This document shows positions 51,488 to 60,608 of a DNA stretch of 64,000 nt, piece after piece. The stretch is from positions 1,302,001 through 1,366,000 of the forward strand of contig OZ248407.1 in assembly GCA_965234325.1 (NCBI GenBank), written 5' to 3'. This DNA is from Limnohabitans kasalickyi (lineage in GTDB: Bacteria; Pseudomonadota; Gammaproteobacteria; Burkholderiales; Burkholderiaceae_C). How positions within the stretch are numbered: position 1 is the first letter of the stretch; each line of letters opens with the position of its first letter. The notes below the pieces were generated by a model. That model saw only the letters and a program-made list of their open reading frames with translations, was not told where the DNA came from and did no database searches. The translations under genes and the position numbers were made by a program.

Positions 51488-52390
51488 TCAGCGCACGAAC
51501 TCCGCTTGCTCAGTCTTGGCATGCTGAATAAACCGCGCCACCAAGCGGTTACCCGATTGACGAACCGTAGCCAAAGCAATGCCAATGTTGAGTTTTTCTG
51601 GGTTGTCCAAGAGGCTTAAAAAACGCACACCGTTATTGCTGTAACGCCGCGCCACGCCCGGCACCAACGCCACGCCCAAGCCGCTTTCGACCAAACTCAC
51701 GATGGTTTGGACCTGCACCGCATCTTGGGCAATACGGGGGGTGAAACCCGATTGCTGGCAACGCAACATGGCGACCGCAAACAAATTGGGCACCGAGGCC
51801 TCGGTGTACATCACGAACGGTTCTTGTGAAAACTCAGACAAGGCCACGGACGCCTGTTTGGCCCAAGGGCTATCAGCAGGGACAGCCAGCACAAACTCAT
51901 CGCTCTCCACCGGCGTGAGCTCAAAGTCACCCGCATGCAACACGGGGAAGCGCACCAGCCCCAAGTCCAGTGTGTTGGCTTCGAGCCGCATCAAAATATT
52001 GGCCGTGGTTGATTCGTCCAATGCCAATTCCACTTTGGGAAAACGCCGCCTAAAACTCGGAATCAATCGCGGCAGCAGTGAGTACGTGGCCGAACCGATA
52101 AACCCCACCCGCAAAACACCGCCCTCGCCTTGCAATGCGGTGCTCACCGCTTGCTGGCATTGCTGGGCGTGAAAAATGGCCTGCCGTGCGTCAGCCAACA
52201 TGGCTTGCCCCGCAGGCGTCAACTGCACGCCGGTGGACAAACGCAGAAACAAGGGCCCGCCCAACTCGTCTTCCAGCTTTTTGATGGACACCGACAGCGG
52301 TGGCTGTGCCATGTGCATGCGCTCGGCCGCTTTGTGAAAGTTACCGGTCTCGGCCAGCGCGACGAATTGTTGAAGTTGGCGAAGGTTCAC
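51488..52390 (-). CDS. LysR family transcriptional regulator
   Basis: A 300-residue regulator with the N-terminal winged HTH MNLRQLQQFVALAETGNFHKAAERMHMAQPPLS split as usual (residues 1-60) and a periplasmic-binding-like effector domain. The start is GTG at 52390, divergent from the CoA-transferase gene, with an AT-rich 105-base region between (TTACAAATTATTAATATTGG) that should hold its binding site. LysR regulators of this arrangement normally activate the divergent operon with a pathway intermediate as inducer. Confidence 0.92.
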   Translation of the reverse strand: MNLRQLQQFVALAETGNFHKAAERMHMAQPPLSVSIKKLEDELGGPLFLRLSTGVQLTPAGQAMLADARQAIFHAQQCQQAVSTALQGEGGVLRVGFIGSATYSLLPRLIPSFRRRFPKVELALDESTTANILMRLEANTLDLGLVRFPVLHAGDFELTPVESDEFVLAVPADSPWAKQASVALSEFSQEPFVMYTEASVPNLFAVAMLRCQQSGFTPRIAQDAVQVQTIVSLVESGLGVALVPGVARRYSNNGVRFLSLLDNPEKLNIGIALATVRQSGNRLVARFIQHAKTEQAEFVR

Positions 52391-52495
52391 ACTGATACCG
52401 TTTGAGTATTGGTTTACAAATTATTAATATTGGACTCAATTATGACGGCACACTAAATTCAGGCTCAGAAAAGATCCAACCAAGGAGACCCACCC

Positions 52496-53713
52496 ATGAG
52501 CCAATTGCCGCTTCAAGGCATTCGCATCGTTGACGCCAGCGTCGTCGTGATGGGGCCCTACGCCAGCCAGTGGTTGGCTGATTTAGGGGCCGAAGTCATC
52601 AAAGTTGAATCGCCCGAGGGTGACTCCACGCGCTACACCGGACCCGGCCACGAAAACGGCATGTCAGCGTTGTTTTTGGGCGTGAACCGCAATAAAAAGA
52701 GTGTGGTGATTGACCTGAAAAAACCAGAAGGTCCTGCCGCCTTGCGCCAACTCATTGCCACCGCCGATGTGTTCATGCACAGCATGCGACCCCAAAAATT
52801 AGGCGCGGTGGGCTTAGACCCTGATGCATTGCTGGCCGCATTTCCAAAGCTGGTCTTTGCGGGCTTGCATGGTTTCACGGCATCGGGACCTTACGGCGGC
52901 AAGCCCGCCTACGACGACATCATCCAAGGCCTGTCTGGCAGCGCTGCATTGATGGAACAGCAAAGTGGCGTGGCCCGCTACTTTCCCTGCATCGCGGCCG
53001 ACAAAACCAGCGGTTTGGTGGCGGCCATGGCCATCATGGCCGCCTTGATGAAACGCCAAGCCACGGGCGTGGGCGGCATGGTGGAGGTGCCCATGTTTGA
53101 AACCATGGTGGCGTTCAACTTGGTCGAAAACTTTTACGGCGAACACTTCGAGCCGCCCTTGTCAGCCCCCGGCTACCCACGCGTGCTGGCCGATTGGCGC
53201 AGGCCCTACCGAACGAACGACGGCTACGTGTGCATGATGCCTTACACCAACGCGCACTGGCAGAAGTTCTTCCAAGGCGTGGGCCAACCCGAACTGGCGA
53301 GCGATGCGCGCTTCACCAGCATGCCCGCTCGCACACAACACATCGAAGCTTTGTACGAAATCACGGGGCAGATCGTGGCGCAGCACGACACCGCCTATTG
53401 GTTGGCGCTGTGTGAGCGCTTGGAAATTCCAGCAGCGCGCATGAACACACTGGCCGACCTCAAAACCGATCCGCATTTGCAAGCCACCCATTTCTTTGCT
53501 GAGTTGGATGACCCCGCTATGGGCGCTTTGCGCTTTCCGGGCGTGCCCGTTTTGTTTGACGGCGAGCGCCCTCCCGTGACCTCGGTGCCGCGACTGGGTG
53601 AGCACACGCACGATGTGTTTGCACAAGCGGGCGTGTCGGCCGACACGGTGTCGGCTTGGGTGGCCAGCGGTGCAGTCAAGGCGCATGAAGCGCAAAAAAT
53701 GCCCGCCCCCTGA
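52496..53713 (+). CDS. CaiB/BaiF family (class III) CoA-transferase
   Basis: A 405-residue CoA-transferase moving CoA between carboxylates through an enzyme-bound anhydride. The N-terminal GIRIVDASVVVMGPYASQWLADLGAEVIKVE is typical; the catalytic aspartate is Asp169 in CIAADKTSGLVAA. It is the first gene of the operon, with an AAGGAG site, opposite the LysR gene. It probably activates the imported acid at the cost of another CoA ester. A second CoA-transferase lies 3.8 kb downstream in the same operon. Confidence 0.9.
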   Translation: MSQLPLQGIRIVDASVVVMGPYASQWLADLGAEVIKVESPEGDSTRYTGPGHENGMSALFLGVNRNKKSVVIDLKKPEGPAALRQLIATADVFMHSMRPQKLGAVGLDPDALLAAFPKLVFAGLHGFTASGPYGGKPAYDDIIQGLSGSAALMEQQSGVARYFPCIAADKTSGLVAAMAIMAALMKRQATGVGGMVEVPMFETMVAFNLVENFYGEHFEPPLSAPGYPRVLADWRRPYRTNDGYVCMMPYTNAHWQKFFQGVGQPELASDARFTSMPARTQHIEALYEITGQIVAQHDTAYWLALCERLEIPAARMNTLADLKTDPHLQATHFFAELDDPAMGALRFPGVPVLFDGERPPVTSVPRLGEHTHDVFAQAGVSADTVSAWVASGAVKAHEAQKMPAP

Positions 53714-53748
53714 TTCAAACATTCACACAAGTAAGGTCTGAGACTCTC

Positions 53749-54246
53749 ATGGCATCGCCCACACCCCAAAAAACACCGCAAATGACACCTCAACCCACAC
53801 GCTTAGGCCAAGGCTTTTATTGGCAAGACATTTCGGTTGGCCAGCAGTTCGACACCTTCCGCCGCACCATCACCGAAACCGACTTGGTCAACTTCATTTC
53901 CTGCACGGGCATGTTGGAAGCGATCTTCATTGAAGAAGGCTACGAAGGCGGTGCCATTCAAGGCCGCCCCGTGCCAGGCGCGCTGACCTACACCTTGATC
54001 GAAGGTTTCATTTTGCAAACCATGATCCAAGGAACCGGCTTGGCCATGCTGGAGTTGACGCAAAAAATCTTGGCACCCGTGGTGGTAGGCGACACCATCC
54101 ACGCTGAGATCGAAGTCACGGGCGTGCGCCCCACCTCTACCAAAAACCGCGCCATTGTCAGCTCGGACATTCGCGTATTCAACCAGCGCGGCACATTGGT
54201 CATGACCTACACCGCCACGCGATTGCTGGCCGGTCGCCCCACTTAA
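53749..54246 (+). CDS. MaoC-like hydratase/dehydratase
   Basis: A 165-residue hot-dog-fold protein: FYWQDISVGQQFDTFRRTITETDLVNF is the MaoC N-terminus, and PVPGALTYTLIEGFILQ holds the family centre. The usual catalytic Asp-X4-His is not obvious: the expected N-H pair is replaced by ME-AIFIEE, so activity may differ. MaoC proteins hydrate enoyl-CoA or mesaconyl-CoA-like esters. Spacing of 35 bases places it in the operon of the CoA-transferase. Confidence 0.8.
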   Translation: MASPTPQKTPQMTPQPTRLGQGFYWQDISVGQQFDTFRRTITETDLVNFISCTGMLEAIFIEEGYEGGAIQGRPVPGALTYTLIEGFILQTMIQGTGLAMLELTQKILAPVVVGDTIHAEIEVTGVRPTSTKNRAIVSSDIRVFNQRGTLVMTYTATRLLAGRPT

Positions 54247-54298
54247 AGCAGCTTTCCGTTCGAACATCAAGCTCACTATTTAAAACAAGGAGACAAAC

Positions 54299-55279
54299 AT
54301 GAAAATCACCACCCGCCGAACTGTCTTGGCCTCAGCGCTGGCCATGGCCACCCTCACCTCTGGCTTTGCCATGGCGCAAGCCAACTACCCCGACAAACCC
54401 ATTCGCATGGTGATCGCGTTTCCACCTGGCGGCCCCACCGATTTGGTGGCACGCGTGTTGGCCCAAAAACTCACTGAGCAAATGGGCCAATCCGTGGTGG
54501 TGGACAACAAGCCCGGGGCCAACGGCAACATCGCTGCAGAGTTGGTGGCCAAGGCGCCGTCAGACGGCTACACCGTTTTTTACAACACCTCGGCCGTGAC
54601 CTTGAGCCCCGCGCTGTATAAAAAAATGAGCTACGACGTGCGCGCCGACTTTGCGCCCGTGGCCTTGACGGCGGTCATTCCGTTGGTGCTGGCCGTGCAT
54701 CCGTCACTGCCTGTCAACACCGTGCAGGAGTTTGTTCAACACACCAAAAACAACCCCGACAAACTGAGCTACGGCTCAGCGGGCAACGGCAACATCACCC
54801 ACCTCGGCGCTTACATGGTCTTGCAAGACAAGGGCCTCACCGCCGTGCATGTGCCCTACAAAGGCAGCGCCCCCGCGTTGACCGATTTGGTGGCCGGACA
54901 AACCCAATTCACCACCGACACCATCAACTCGGCGTTGCCCTTCATCAAAGAAAAACGCCTCAAAGCTTTGGCCGTCACCAGCCTCAAACGCACCAGCGTC
55001 TTGCCCGATGTGCCGACCCTCAACGAAACCATCATGCCGGGCTTTGAAGTCGGCGCTTGGCAAGGCGTGTTGGTGCCCGCCAAAACGTCGCCCGACATCA
55101 TCAAACGCTTGAACGCCGAAGTCGTCAAGGCCTTGGCCTCGGCCGATGTACGTGCCAAGTTGGCGATTCAAGGTGCGGAGCCTTTGGGCTCCACGCCCAC
55201 CGAATACGGCAACTACATCAAAGCTGAGTTGGAGCGTTGGGACCGTGTGGTCAAGCAGACCGGCGCCTCTTTAGATTGA
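54299..55279 (+). CDS. Bug family (TctC-like) solute-binding protein
   Basis: A 326-residue periplasmic receptor with signal peptide (LASALAMATLTSGFAMA), the motifs VIAFPPGGPTDLVARVLA and VVDNKPGANGNIA, and PYKGSAPALTDLVAGQ. AAGGAG precedes the ATG. It is one of two adjacent receptors in this operon. Confidence 0.92.
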   Translation: MKITTRRTVLASALAMATLTSGFAMAQANYPDKPIRMVIAFPPGGPTDLVARVLAQKLTEQMGQSVVVDNKPGANGNIAAELVAKAPSDGYTVFYNTSAVTLSPALYKKMSYDVRADFAPVALTAVIPLVLAVHPSLPVNTVQEFVQHTKNNPDKLSYGSAGNGNITHLGAYMVLQDKGLTAVHVPYKGSAPALTDLVAGQTQFTTDTINSALPFIKEKRLKALAVTSLKRTSVLPDVPTLNETIMPGFEVGAWQGVLVPAKTSPDIIKRLNAEVVKALASADVRAKLAIQGAEPLGSTPTEYGNYIKAELERWDRVVKQTGASLD

Positions 55280-55301
55280 TTTCACATCCAGGAGACTTTG
55301 C

Positions 55302-56288
55302 ATGAACCGTTCATTCTTTTTCAAAACAGTGATGGCTGCTTGTGTGTCGGTGGTGGGCGCTTTGGGCACCACCTCGGCCTTGGCCCAGACAGCAGACTTT
55401 CCTTCCAAGCCTGTCAAGTTTGTGGTGCCGTTTCCGCCCGGCAGTGGCACCGACACCTCGGCACGTTACTTCGCCAAAAAGTTCACCGAACTCACGGGTC
55501 AAAACGTGGTGGTGGACAACAAGCCAGGTGCCAATGGGTTCATTGCCGTGCGCGCCGTTTTGGGCGCACCTGCGGACGGTTACACCGTGTTCGTGGGCAG
55601 CAACTCCACCTTGGCGGTGAATGCAGCCCTGTTCAAGAGCTTGCCCTATGACCCTGTGGCCGACTTCTCGCCTTTGTCAATGATGATGCGTGCCCCCGCC
55701 TTGTTGGTGGTGCCTGCGCAGTCCAACTACAACTCAGTCAGCGAGTTGGTCGCAGCGGCCAAGGCACAGCCAGGCAAGCTCGACTACGGCTCGGGCTCAG
55801 CCGGTTACCAACTGATGGCTGAATTGTTCAACGACGTGGCGGGTGTGCAGTTGTTCAACGTGCCTTTCAAAGGGGCCTCCGAAGCCATGACGGCTGTGGC
55901 ATCGGGCACCGTTCACATGGCGTTCGCCGATATCACGGGCGCGTCCGAGTTGGTCAAAGGCGGCAAGCTGCGCGCTTTGGCCGTGGCCAGTGATCGACGC
56001 GTACCTGCTGTGCCCAACGTGCCTACCGCCATCGAAGCAGGTTTACCTGGTTTTACCGCCTACACATGGGTTGGCGCGGTGGTGTCGGCCAAAACACCGA
56101 AAGCCGAAACCGACAAGTTGGCGGCCATCATGGGCAAGATCGAAGCCATGCCTGAGACCCGTGAGTTCTATGAGAAGCTGGGTGCAGAAACCATGCGCGG
56201 TGGTGCCGAAGAAATGCGGGCTTTTCAAAGTGCTGAAATTCAGTTGTGGAAGCGCATCGTCACCAAAGCCAAGGTGGAGCAGCAATGA
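55302..56288 (+). CDS. Bug family (TctC-like) solute-binding protein
   Basis: Second receptor of the pair, 328 residues, with signal peptide (CVSVVGALGTTSALA), FVVPFPPGSGTDTSARYFA and VVDNKPGANGFIA. It has the same fold as its neighbour but differs widely, so it probably binds a different or modified ligand. Its stop overlaps the start of the second CoA-transferase by 4 bases, so receptor and activation enzyme are translated together. Confidence 0.92.
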   Translation: MNRSFFFKTVMAACVSVVGALGTTSALAQTADFPSKPVKFVVPFPPGSGTDTSARYFAKKFTELTGQNVVVDNKPGANGFIAVRAVLGAPADGYTVFVGSNSTLAVNAALFKSLPYDPVADFSPLSMMMRAPALLVVPAQSNYNSVSELVAAAKAQPGKLDYGSGSAGYQLMAELFNDVAGVQLFNVPFKGASEAMTAVASGTVHMAFADITGASELVKGGKLRALAVASDRRVPAVPNVPTAIEAGLPGFTAYTWVGAVVSAKTPKAETDKLAAIMGKIEAMPETREFYEKLGAETMRGGAEEMRAFQSAEIQLWKRIVTKAKVEQQ

Positions 56289-57592
56289 GCGTCAACAGCG
56301 CATCACCACTTGACGCATCGCAAGCTCAGCAAGTTCCTGGTACCCCGACCACGCCACGAGGCGCGTTGTCGCATGTGCGTGTGCTAGACCTCTCCCGCGT
56401 GCTGGCAGGCCCGTGGGCGGGGCAAACCTTGGGCGACTTAGGCGCGCATGTGATCAAGGTCGAACGCCCCGGCACGGGCGATGACACGCGACTTTGGGGC
56501 CCACCGTTCCTCAAAGATGACGAAGGCAACCCAACACGCGACTCGGCCTATTATTTGTGCACCAACCGCAACAAGCAATCGATCGCGGTGGACTTCACCC
56601 AAACCGCGGGGCAAAAGCTGCTCCACGAATTGGTCAAAAGCTGTGACATCGTGATTGAGAACTTCAAGGTCGGCAGCTTGGCGCATTACGGCTTGGACTA
56701 TGCCTCTCTCCAAGCCATCAACCCGCGCCTGATTTATTGCTCCATCACCGGCTTTGGGCAAACTGGCCCCTATGCCCACCGTGCCGGCTATGACTTTTTG
56801 ATCCAAGGCATGGGCGGCTTGATGAGCATCACCGGCCGTCCAGACGGCCAACCCGGCGAAGGCCCCATGAAAGTTGGCGTGGCCTTGACCGACATCTTGA
56901 CCGGCCTGTACGCCAGCACAGCCATCTTGGCCGCCTTGGCCGCACGCGAACAAACAGGACGCGGCCAACACATCGATTTGGCCTTGCTGGATGTGGGCGT
57001 GGCCTGCTTGGCCAACCAAGGCATGAACTACCTCTACAGCGGCAAGTCACCCACACGCATGGGCAACGCGCACCCCAACACGGTTCCCTACCAAGACTTC
57101 CCAACCGCCGACGGCTACATGATTTTGGCCATTGGCAACGACGGCCAATTCAGCAAGTTTTGCCATGCTGTGGGCAAGCCTGAATGGGCCACCGACGAAC
57201 GTTTTGTATCGAACCAAGCGCGTGTCATCCACCGCGATGTGTTGATTCCGTTGATGCGACAAACCACCGTCATGCGCACCACACGCGAATGGATTGAACT
57301 GTTTGAGCAAGTGGGTGTGCCCTGCGGCCCGATCAACACCTTGGCCGATGTCTTTGCCGACCCACAAGTGCAAGCGCGTGGCTTGCAGTTCACCATGCCG
57401 CACCCCGTGGCGGGCGACATTCCCTTGGTGGCCAGCCCCATCCGCATGTCGGACACCCCCGTGCAATACCGCACCACGCCGCCTCAGTTGGGGCAACACA
57501 CGCGCAGCGTGCTAAGCGAGGCGCTGGGACTGTCTGAGCAAACGATGAACGAATTACAACAACAAGGTGTTTTAGGAGACCTACCGGCATGA
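56285..57592 (+). CDS. CaiB/BaiF family (class III) CoA-transferase (second)
   Basis: A 435-residue CoA-transferase with HVRVLDLSRVLAGPWAGQTLGDLGA and the catalytic aspartate Asp203 in GVALTDILTGLYAS. It has an N-terminal extension of about 30 residues (SVNSASPLDASQAQQ) compared with its relatives. It is coupled to the Bug gene upstream and to the acyl-CoA dehydrogenase downstream by ATGA overlaps. With the first CoA-transferase it gives the operon two separate activation steps or two acids. Confidence 0.9.
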   Translation: MSVNSASPLDASQAQQVPGTPTTPRGALSHVRVLDLSRVLAGPWAGQTLGDLGAHVIKVERPGTGDDTRLWGPPFLKDDEGNPTRDSAYYLCTNRNKQSIAVDFTQTAGQKLLHELVKSCDIVIENFKVGSLAHYGLDYASLQAINPRLIYCSITGFGQTGPYAHRAGYDFLIQGMGGLMSITGRPDGQPGEGPMKVGVALTDILTGLYASTAILAALAAREQTGRGQHIDLALLDVGVACLANQGMNYLYSGKSPTRMGNAHPNTVPYQDFPTADGYMILAIGNDGQFSKFCHAVGKPEWATDERFVSNQARVIHRDVLIPLMRQTTVMRTTREWIELFEQVGVPCGPINTLADVFADPQVQARGLQFTMPHPVAGDIPLVASPIRMSDTPVQYRTTPPQLGQHTRSVLSEALGLSEQTMNELQQQGVLGDLPA

Positions 57593-58746
57593 GCACTCTG
57601 GATTCACTGAACCTCAGCCGCATTCCTGCGGACGATGAGGCCTTGCGCGCCGAGGTGCGTGCCTTTTTGAGCGAAGCCATGCGCGACGTGCCAGCCCACA
57701 TTCGTGCCAAGTCGTGGTCGGGCTACGACCCTGCGTTCAGTCGTGAACTGGGTCGACGCGGCTGGCTGGGCATCACCCTGCCCACGCAATACGGCGGCGG
57801 CGGACGCAACGCGTTCACACGCTTTGTGTTGGTGGAAGAATTTTTGAACTTCGGCGCACCCGTGGGCTCGCACTGGATTGCCGACCGTCAAAGTGGTCCG
57901 CTGATTTTGAAATACGGCACCGAAGCGCAAAAGCAGTTTTACCTGCCGCCCATTTGCCGCGGCGAGTCGTTCTTTTGCATTGGCATGAGCGAGCCCAACT
58001 CAGGCTCAGACTTGGCCAGCGTGAAAACACGCGCGACAAAAACCGAGACCGGCTGGTCGCTCAGTGGCCAAAAAATTTGGACTACCAACGCCCACCACTG
58101 CCACTACATGATCGCGCTGGTGCGCACCTCGGGCGAGACCGAAGACCGCCACAAAGGCTTGTCGCAAGTGATTGTCGATTTGTCGTTGCCCGGCGTGACC
58201 ATACGCCCCATCACCGACCTCTCAGGCGACAGCCATTTCTGCGAAGTGTTCTTCGACAACGTGCAACTCCAAGACGATGCCTTGATTGGCGCCGAGGGCC
58301 AAGGTTGGGAACAAGTCACCGCCGAACTCGCCTTTGAGCGCAGCGGGCCCGAGCGTTTGTACTCCAGCATTGTGTTGTTTGACCAATGGTTGGCGTTCAT
58401 CCGCACCCCACAAGGTCGCACGCCCGAGGCTGTGCGCTTGGCCGGAAAAATTGCCAGCCAACTCACGCCCTTGCGCGCCATGTCGGTGGCCATCACCGAA
58501 AAGCTTACCCGCGGTGAAAGCCCCGTGGTGGAAGCAGCCTTGGTAAAAGACTTGGGCACAGGCGTGGAGCAACTCATTCCCGCGGCGATTGCCGACGATT
58601 TGTTCTCCCGTGAATCGCAAGACATCCCGCTTGAGCTGCTGCGAACCCTCAACTACGTGACGCAAGTGGCGCCCTCGTATTCACTGCGCGGTGGCACGCG
58701 TGACATCTTGCGCGGCATGATCGCGCGCGGCTTAGGCCTCCGTTGA
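57589..58746 (+). CDS. Acyl-CoA dehydrogenase, large subunit-like
   Basis: A 385-residue FAD enzyme with GMSEPNSGSDLASVKTRA, WTTNAHHCHYMIALVRT and the C-terminal YSLRGGTRDILRGMIARGLGLR (flavin-binding GGT-EI-R). It begins in a 4-base overlap with the CoA-transferase stop. A shorter, divergent acyl-CoA dehydrogenase follows 10 bases later; such pairs form alpha2beta2 enzymes in degradation of bulky acids (dicarboxylates, steroid side chains). Confidence 0.9.
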   Translation: MSTLDSLNLSRIPADDEALRAEVRAFLSEAMRDVPAHIRAKSWSGYDPAFSRELGRRGWLGITLPTQYGGGGRNAFTRFVLVEEFLNFGAPVGSHWIADRQSGPLILKYGTEAQKQFYLPPICRGESFFCIGMSEPNSGSDLASVKTRATKTETGWSLSGQKIWTTNAHHCHYMIALVRTSGETEDRHKGLSQVIVDLSLPGVTIRPITDLSGDSHFCEVFFDNVQLQDDALIGAEGQGWEQVTAELAFERSGPERLYSSIVLFDQWLAFIRTPQGRTPEAVRLAGKIASQLTPLRAMSVAITEKLTRGESPVVEAALVKDLGTGVEQLIPAAIADDLFSRESQDIPLELLRTLNYVTQVAPSYSLRGGTRDILRGMIARGLGLR

Positions 58747-58756
58747 AAGACATGTG

Positions 58757-59791
58757 ATGGACGATCTTTTTTCAGACGCTTTGCGTCAACTCCTCGACGA
58801 CCAATGCACCCCTGCCGTGGTGCGCCAGATTGAAGCATCGGGCGACGGTACTGCGCTGTGGGCACACCTCGACAGCTCGGGTTTTGCCGATGCGTTGGTG
58901 GCAGAGGCCCAAGGCGGCGCAGGCTTGTCCTTGCGTGAAGCGCAGGGTGTGATGGCCCTGTGTGGCCGCTACACCTTGCCCGTGCCTTTGGCTGAAACCA
59001 TGATGGCGCGCAGTGTGTTGGCCCAAGCAGGTATGTCAGAGGCGGGATTGGTTGATTCAACTCGAGCGAATGACGTTAAAGGCAGCATCACGCTCGCGCA
59101 GGGCCAATTGGCAGCGGATGGCAGCCTGGTGTGTGCCAACGTGCAACTGGGTCGCGTGGCCGATGCGGTGTTGGTCAGCGATGCACAACACACGTGGTTG
59201 CTGTCTACCCAACACGCGCAAAGCTCACCCGCCAGTTTTGTTCTGGATGCCGACTTGCGTTGGTCGCCCGAACAGGTCGCCGCTGGCGTGAAGCTGCCCA
59301 AACACCAAGACGTGCGCTTGCTGCTGGGCTGCATCAATGCAGCGCAGTTGTCGGGCGCATTGCTGGCCGTGTTCAACAACACCTTGCAGTACGCCAACGA
59401 CCGTGTGCAGTTTGGCAAAGCCATTGGCAAATTCCAAGCCATTCAGCACCAACTCAGCGTCATGGCCGAACACAGTTTTGCGGCCCACATGGCGGCTCAA
59501 CTGGGCTGTGCCAGCGACACCGCCCTGCCCGACCTCGTGCGTGTGGCCGTGGCCAAAGCACGCACCAGCGAAGCCGCGTTGGAAGTGGCCAGCTTGAGCC
59601 ACTCCATCCACGGCGCGATTGGCTTCACGCATGAGTTTGATTTGCAGCTCTTCACCCGCCGCTTGCATGCGTGGCGTCAATCGGGCGGTGCTGAGTCTTA
59701 TTGGCACACCGTCTTGGGCCAAGAGTTGGTCGATAAGCGCAGCGGCTTGGTGCTGGACTTGATCCGCAGCGCCACCGATGTCACCGCATAA
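58757..59791 (+). CDS. Acyl-CoA dehydrogenase family protein, small subunit-like (degenerate)
   Basis: A 344-residue paralogue of acyl-CoA dehydrogenases. It keeps the C-terminal helical domain (DRVQFGKAIGKFQAIQHQL and IHGAIGFTHEFDLQLFTRR) but lacks the SEP-GSD flavin loop of the middle domain and has GGAESYW in place of GGTSEI, so it is unlikely to bind FAD alone. It is probably the partner subunit of the preceding enzyme. The ATG at 58757 is used; a GTG at 58754 is one codon earlier. Confidence 0.85.
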   Translation: MDDLFSDALRQLLDDQCTPAVVRQIEASGDGTALWAHLDSSGFADALVAEAQGGAGLSLREAQGVMALCGRYTLPVPLAETMMARSVLAQAGMSEAGLVDSTRANDVKGSITLAQGQLAADGSLVCANVQLGRVADAVLVSDAQHTWLLSTQHAQSSPASFVLDADLRWSPEQVAAGVKLPKHQDVRLLLGCINAAQLSGALLAVFNNTLQYANDRVQFGKAIGKFQAIQHQLSVMAEHSFAAHMAAQLGCASDTALPDLVRVAVAKARTSEAALEVASLSHSIHGAIGFTHEFDLQLFTRRLHAWRQSGGAESYWHTVLGQELVDKRSGLVLDLIRSATDVTA

Positions 59792-59809
59792 ACACACAGG
59801 AAATTCACC

Positions 59810-60604
59810 ATGACACAATTTTTGAAAACCGAGCGCGAAGGCGCTGTCTTGATCTTGACCATGAACCAACCCGAGACGCGCAACGCGCTCACGGGCAACA
59901 CCGCGGTACAAGAGTTTGTCGACGCGTGCGATGCGATTCGTTTGGACACCACCATCCGTTGCGTGATCTTGACGGGCACCGGCCCAGTCTTCAGCTCGGG
60001 CGGCAACGTCAAAGACATGCAGCGCTATTTCAAAGAAAGCCTCACACCCGACACCATTCGCGAGGAATACCGCAACGGCATTCAGCGTTTGCCCAAAGCG
60101 CTGTACAACTTGGACGTGCCCGTGATCGCCGCCATCAATGGCCCCGCCATTGGCGCGGGCTTGGACTTGACCTGCATGTGCGACATGCGCATCGCGTCAG
60201 ACAAAGCCACCTTTGCCGAGAGTTTTGTCAAAGTGGGCATCGTGCCCGGCGACGGCGGCGCGTGGCTGCTGCCGCGCGTGGTGGGCATTTCAAAAGCCAG
60301 CGAAATGGCGTTCACGGGCGAGGCATTGACGGCACAAGAAGCCTTGTCTTGTGGCTTGGTGTCCCGCGTGGTCGCGCACGACACCCTGCTGGACGAAGCC
60401 CGCAAACTCGCCGCCAAAATTGTGGCCAACCCCGGTGGCGTGCTGCGCATGACCAAGCGCTTGCTGCGCGAGGGTGAGCGCAGCTCTTTGGAATCGTTGC
60501 TGGAATTGTCTGCAGGCTACCAAGCGATTGCGCACATGACGACGGATCACCATGAGGCTGTGCGGGCGTTTGTGGAGAAGAGAGCGCCGCAGTTTGGCAA
60601 CTGA
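59810..60604 (+). CDS. Enoyl-CoA hydratase/isomerase
   Basis: A 264-residue crotonase: VFSSGGNVKDMQRYF (oxyanion region), GPAIGAGLDLTCMCDMRIASD and FAESFVKVGIVPGDGGAWLLPR. At the first catalytic position it has Asp in GAGLDLTC instead of Glu, and at the second ES-VKVG, so it may be an isomerase or a special hydratase. It is the last gene of the operon; the terminal EKRAPQFGN tail is normal. Only 4 bases separate its stop from that of convergent parC. Confidence 0.88.
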   Translation: MTQFLKTEREGAVLILTMNQPETRNALTGNTAVQEFVDACDAIRLDTTIRCVILTGTGPVFSSGGNVKDMQRYFKESLTPDTIREEYRNGIQRLPKALYNLDVPVIAAINGPAIGAGLDLTCMCDMRIASDKATFAESFVKVGIVPGDGGAWLLPRVVGISKASEMAFTGEALTAQEALSCGLVSRVVAHDTLLDEARKLAAKIVANPGGVLRMTKRLLREGERSSLESLLELSAGYQAIAHMTTDHHEAVRAFVEKRAPQFGN

Positions 60605-60608
60605 GTGG

